DNA from: Burkholderiaceae bacterium
GTDB taxonomy: Bacteria; Pseudomonadota; Gammaproteobacteria; Burkholderiales; Burkholderiaceae_D
DNA: 35,987 nt
Direction of reading: 5' to 3'
Assembly (NCBI GenBank): GCA_019745005.1
Contig: JAIETO010000262.1
Coordinates: 1 to 35,987 of the forward strand
Positions 33,964 to 35,987 of this stretch are shown in pieces (within the stretch, counting starts at the first letter, position 1; the number at the start of each line of letters is the position of its first letter). The notes below the pieces were generated by a model. That model saw nothing but the letters and a program-made list of their open reading frames with translations, made no database searches and had not been told where the DNA came from. The position numbers and the translations under genes are program-made.

Positions 33964-35844
33964 TTATTTCACGAACGGTTTGCCCTTAGCATGGATGGCT
34001 TCAATCTGATCCATGATTTTGTTCATGCGGGCGAAAACTGCTTGATACGGTGCTGCGCTGGCTAAATCAACGCCCGCGCCCTTTACTAATTCGTAGGGAT
34101 ATACAGAACCACCTGATTTGAGAATGTTTAAATACTTATCGCGCGCTCCTGCAGTGCCCTTTAGTATTTCTTCAGCAAAAAGTGATCCTGCTGCGATAGA
34201 GGTTGCATATTGGAATACATAAAAACGGTTGTAAAAATGGGGAATGTAAGCCCACTCTATCGCATACAAATCATCGATTTTTACAACGCCTTCTTTATCG
34301 CCGTGATAGCGCTTCAAAATATCGCCATAAATCTTGGTAATCGCTTCACCTGTGAGTGATTCACCCGCATCCACTTTGGCGTGCACGGTGCGTTCAAAGT
34401 CGGCGAACATCGCTTGACGGAAAAACGTACCGCGCAAGTTTTCTAAAGCAGAACCTAAATACAGAAGTCGTTCGTCATCAGTCTTGGCAATCTTTAGCAT
34501 GTGATCCAACAAAAAAACTTCGTTGGTGGTTGATGCAATTTCGGCCGTAAAGATAGGGTAGTCTGCCGTAATAAATGGTTGATGCTTGTTCGCTAAATAC
34601 GAATGCATGGCGTGACCCCATTCATGCGCCAAGGTAGATACGGATTCGTAATCATCATTGTGGTTCAACAAGAGATACGGATGCACATCATAAGCAGCGC
34701 CGTTCATGTAGGCACCAGAGCGTTTTTTGGGCCGTGGATAGACATCCATCCAACGCTGTGTGGTGGCTTTGGTCATGGCTTGGACATAGTCTTCGCCCAA
34801 AGGTTTGACCGACGCTAACATTAACTGCACGCCTTCATTGATAGGGAAGGGGCGTGAGCTGGTGACGAGTGGCGGGTAAATATCTTGGTAGCCCATATCG
34901 CTCACGCCTAGGAGCTTTGCACGTAATTTGAAGTAACGGTGCAAGGTGGGCAGGTTGGCTTGCGTTTGTGCGATCAAGGTATCGTAGACGGCCACGGGAA
35001 CGGCGTTGCCATCAAGTGCTTGGGTAATTGAGTCGGGGTAATTTCTGACTTTGGCATACACGGCATCACGTTTGAGTTGCTCGTAAAACGCGACGCCATA
35101 GCTGCGTTCAAATTCTTTCCACTTCCCCCAAAACGAATCGAATACTAATTTGCGATCTTGTCGGTTATAGGCAGAGCGGTATTTAGTATAAGCAGCCTGA
35201 TCGATCACGACTTCCTTACCATCAGACAGTTTGATCTTAGGCCAAGGCATATCTGACTGCGAAAGGGTCGAGTACATGGCGCTTGCGGTATTTGTTGCCA
35301 TGCCAAAGGTGGCAATCAAGTCTTCGCCTTTTTTGTCTAAGGTATGCTTGCCCGAGCGCAAAATATCATCCAAAGGGTGGCGGTAAATCGCAAGACCAGG
35401 CTCTTGTTTAAAAAACGTATTGATTTTCGCCGCGCCGATTTTGAGCACTTCGGGACGTAGGAAAGACGTGGCAGATTCAAATTTATTGCCGAGCACATCG
35501 GCACGTTGGCTCAGATCTAAGCCAGCGGTCGCGCCAGTATCTTGATCATGAAGTTGTGAAGCATAGCTAGATAGGCGGGCATAGCGCTTGAGCACATCTG
35601 AAAACATATCCATGCAGGATTTAAAACGCCGTGCAGAGCTACCAAGTTGGTTGTTGCAAGTGGCAAGGTAATCGAGCTGTTTTTTAAGTGTTGCAGCATC
35701 GTTGTCCCAATCCGCACTTGTGGCGTAGAGGTCTTGTAAGTTCCAACGATCTGCTTCCGTCTCTGCCGCATTGCTGTTTTGATGTAACACGCAACTTAGG
35801 CTTAGCAGGCTCGCAAACGCGACGTACAGGGTGTTCTTTTTCAT
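33964..35844 (-). CDS. pepF: Oligoendopeptidase F (M3 metallopeptidase), exported
   Basis: The about 626-residue zinc metallopeptidase belongs to family M3B. The zinc-binding helix is LAHEWGHAMHSYL (H407, E408, H411), with the third ligand supplied by the downstream glutamate in FTAEIASTTNEVFL. Unlike most cytoplasmic PepF enzymes it has a signal peptide (MKKNTLYVAFASLLSLS, cut near residue 26, SNAAE), so it acts in the periplasm on short peptides. I chose the ATG at 35844 because GAGGAAG lies about 6 nt upstream and the signal peptide starts there. Cysteine 18 within the signal is not in a convincing lipobox. A strong terminator follows the gene. It is on the same strand as the S46 peptidase, which lies beyond a 360-nt repeat-bearing gap. 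Confidence 0.93.
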   Translation of the reverse strand: MKKNTLYVAFASLLSLSCVLHQNSNAAETEADRWNLQDLYATSADWDNDAATLKKQLDYLATCNNQLGSSARRFKSCMDMFSDVLKRYARLSSYASQLHDQDTGATAGLDLSQRADVLGNKFESATSFLRPEVLKIGAAKINTFFKQEPGLAIYRHPLDDILRSGKHTLDKKGEDLIATFGMATNTASAMYSTLSQSDMPWPKIKLSDGKEVVIDQAAYTKYRSAYNRQDRKLVFDSFWGKWKEFERSYGVAFYEQLKRDAVYAKVRNYPDSITQALDGNAVPVAVYDTLIAQTQANLPTLHRYFKLRAKLLGVSDMGYQDIYPPLVTSSRPFPINEGVQLMLASVKPLGEDYVQAMTKATTQRWMDVYPRPKKRSGAYMNGAAYDVHPYLLLNHNDDYESVSTLAHEWGHAMHSYLANKHQPFITADYPIFTAEIASTTNEVFLLDHMLKIAKTDDERLLYLGSALENLRGTFFRQAMFADFERTVHAKVDAGESLTGEAITKIYGDILKRYHGDKEGVVKIDDLYAIEWAYIPHFYNRFYVFQYATSIAAGSLFAEEILKGTAGARDKYLNILKSGGSVYPYELVKGAGVDLASAAPYQAVFARMNKIMDQIEAIHAKGKPFVK

Positions 35845-35910
35845 ATTCTTCCTCGGTTGTTGAACTTTCAGTGAAATTGGGTGCACCAATTTTTATTATA
35901 AATTTTTAGC

Positions 35911-35987
35911 TAAGGAAGCTCTGATTAAGTGTAGCGAGCGGCCAAAGTTTGGATCGAGAAGCGCACCTGTACGAGAGTACAGCGAGC
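35911..35987. other. Non-coding right edge with a small hairpin
   Basis: The last bases hold no gene. CTGTAC (35967-35972) pairs with GTACAG (35977-35982) over GAGA, and TAAGGAAGCTCTGATTAAG sits near 35911. The latter looks like the terminal repeat of some mobile elements, but its partner would lie outside the window. Confidence 0.25.

Overview
The window looks like an ordinary chromosomal segment of a betaproteobacterium of the order Burkholderiales. It most resembles the Oxalobacteraceae, possibly Undibacterium or a close relative; that placement is an inference from protein flavour and gene order. Supporting signs are an intracellular PHB depolymerase, a stand-alone RsxB whose gene overlaps nth, a thioredoxin-reductase-like ferredoxin-NADP reductase near FdxA, small c-type cytochromes, and the linked run lysC, tRNA-Ser(GCU), yggX, argA, TPR lipoprotein and hrpA. 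By eye the base composition is near 50% GC in genes and clearly AT-rich between them.

Layout. Positions 1-1490 are an AT-rich edge with two minus-strand exported proteins of unknown function; the first is cut by the window edge. Positions 1490-5052 hold a GNAT acetyltransferase coupled to a membrane-anchored DUF885 peptidase, and a MoxR ATPase. Positions 5372-6565 carry two small exported cytochromes c and a DUF1841 protein. Positions 6718-13296 are mainly redox and carbon metabolism: a RutE-like nitroreductase, nth/rsxB, phaZ, ferredoxin-NADP reductase, fdxA and a D-2-hydroxyacid dehydrogenase. Positions 13666-17621 hold an acyl-CoA-binding protein, a YecA/SEC-C protein, srkA, rpiA and aqpZ. 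A flippase and a GT4 glycosyltransferase (18086-20564) converge. Then come DUF1415, lysC, tRNA-Ser, yggX, argA, a transglutaminase-like TPR lipoprotein and an unusually long hrpA. The right end has two exported peptidases, an S46 dipeptidyl peptidase and an M3 oligoendopeptidase F.

How genes work together. FdxA and the ferredoxin reductase form a plausible electron-transfer pair. Nth and RsxB are both Fe-S proteins, and YggX protects Fe-S clusters. LysC and ArgA are entry points of the aspartate-family and arginine pathways. DUF885, S46 and PepF together suggest a peptide-scavenging lifestyle.

No phage, CRISPR array, secretion system, biosynthetic cluster or clear defence system is visible. 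The least explained content lies between genes. There is an interspersed palindromic repeat of about 80-90 bp in at least five diverged copies, and a second palindrome family with GCAGAGAC-type arms in three copies. There is also a 176-bp element with 20-bp terminal inverted repeats, plus short tandem arrays before argA and the flippase gene. Inside lysC a well-formed internal translation start probably yields a separate regulatory subunit.
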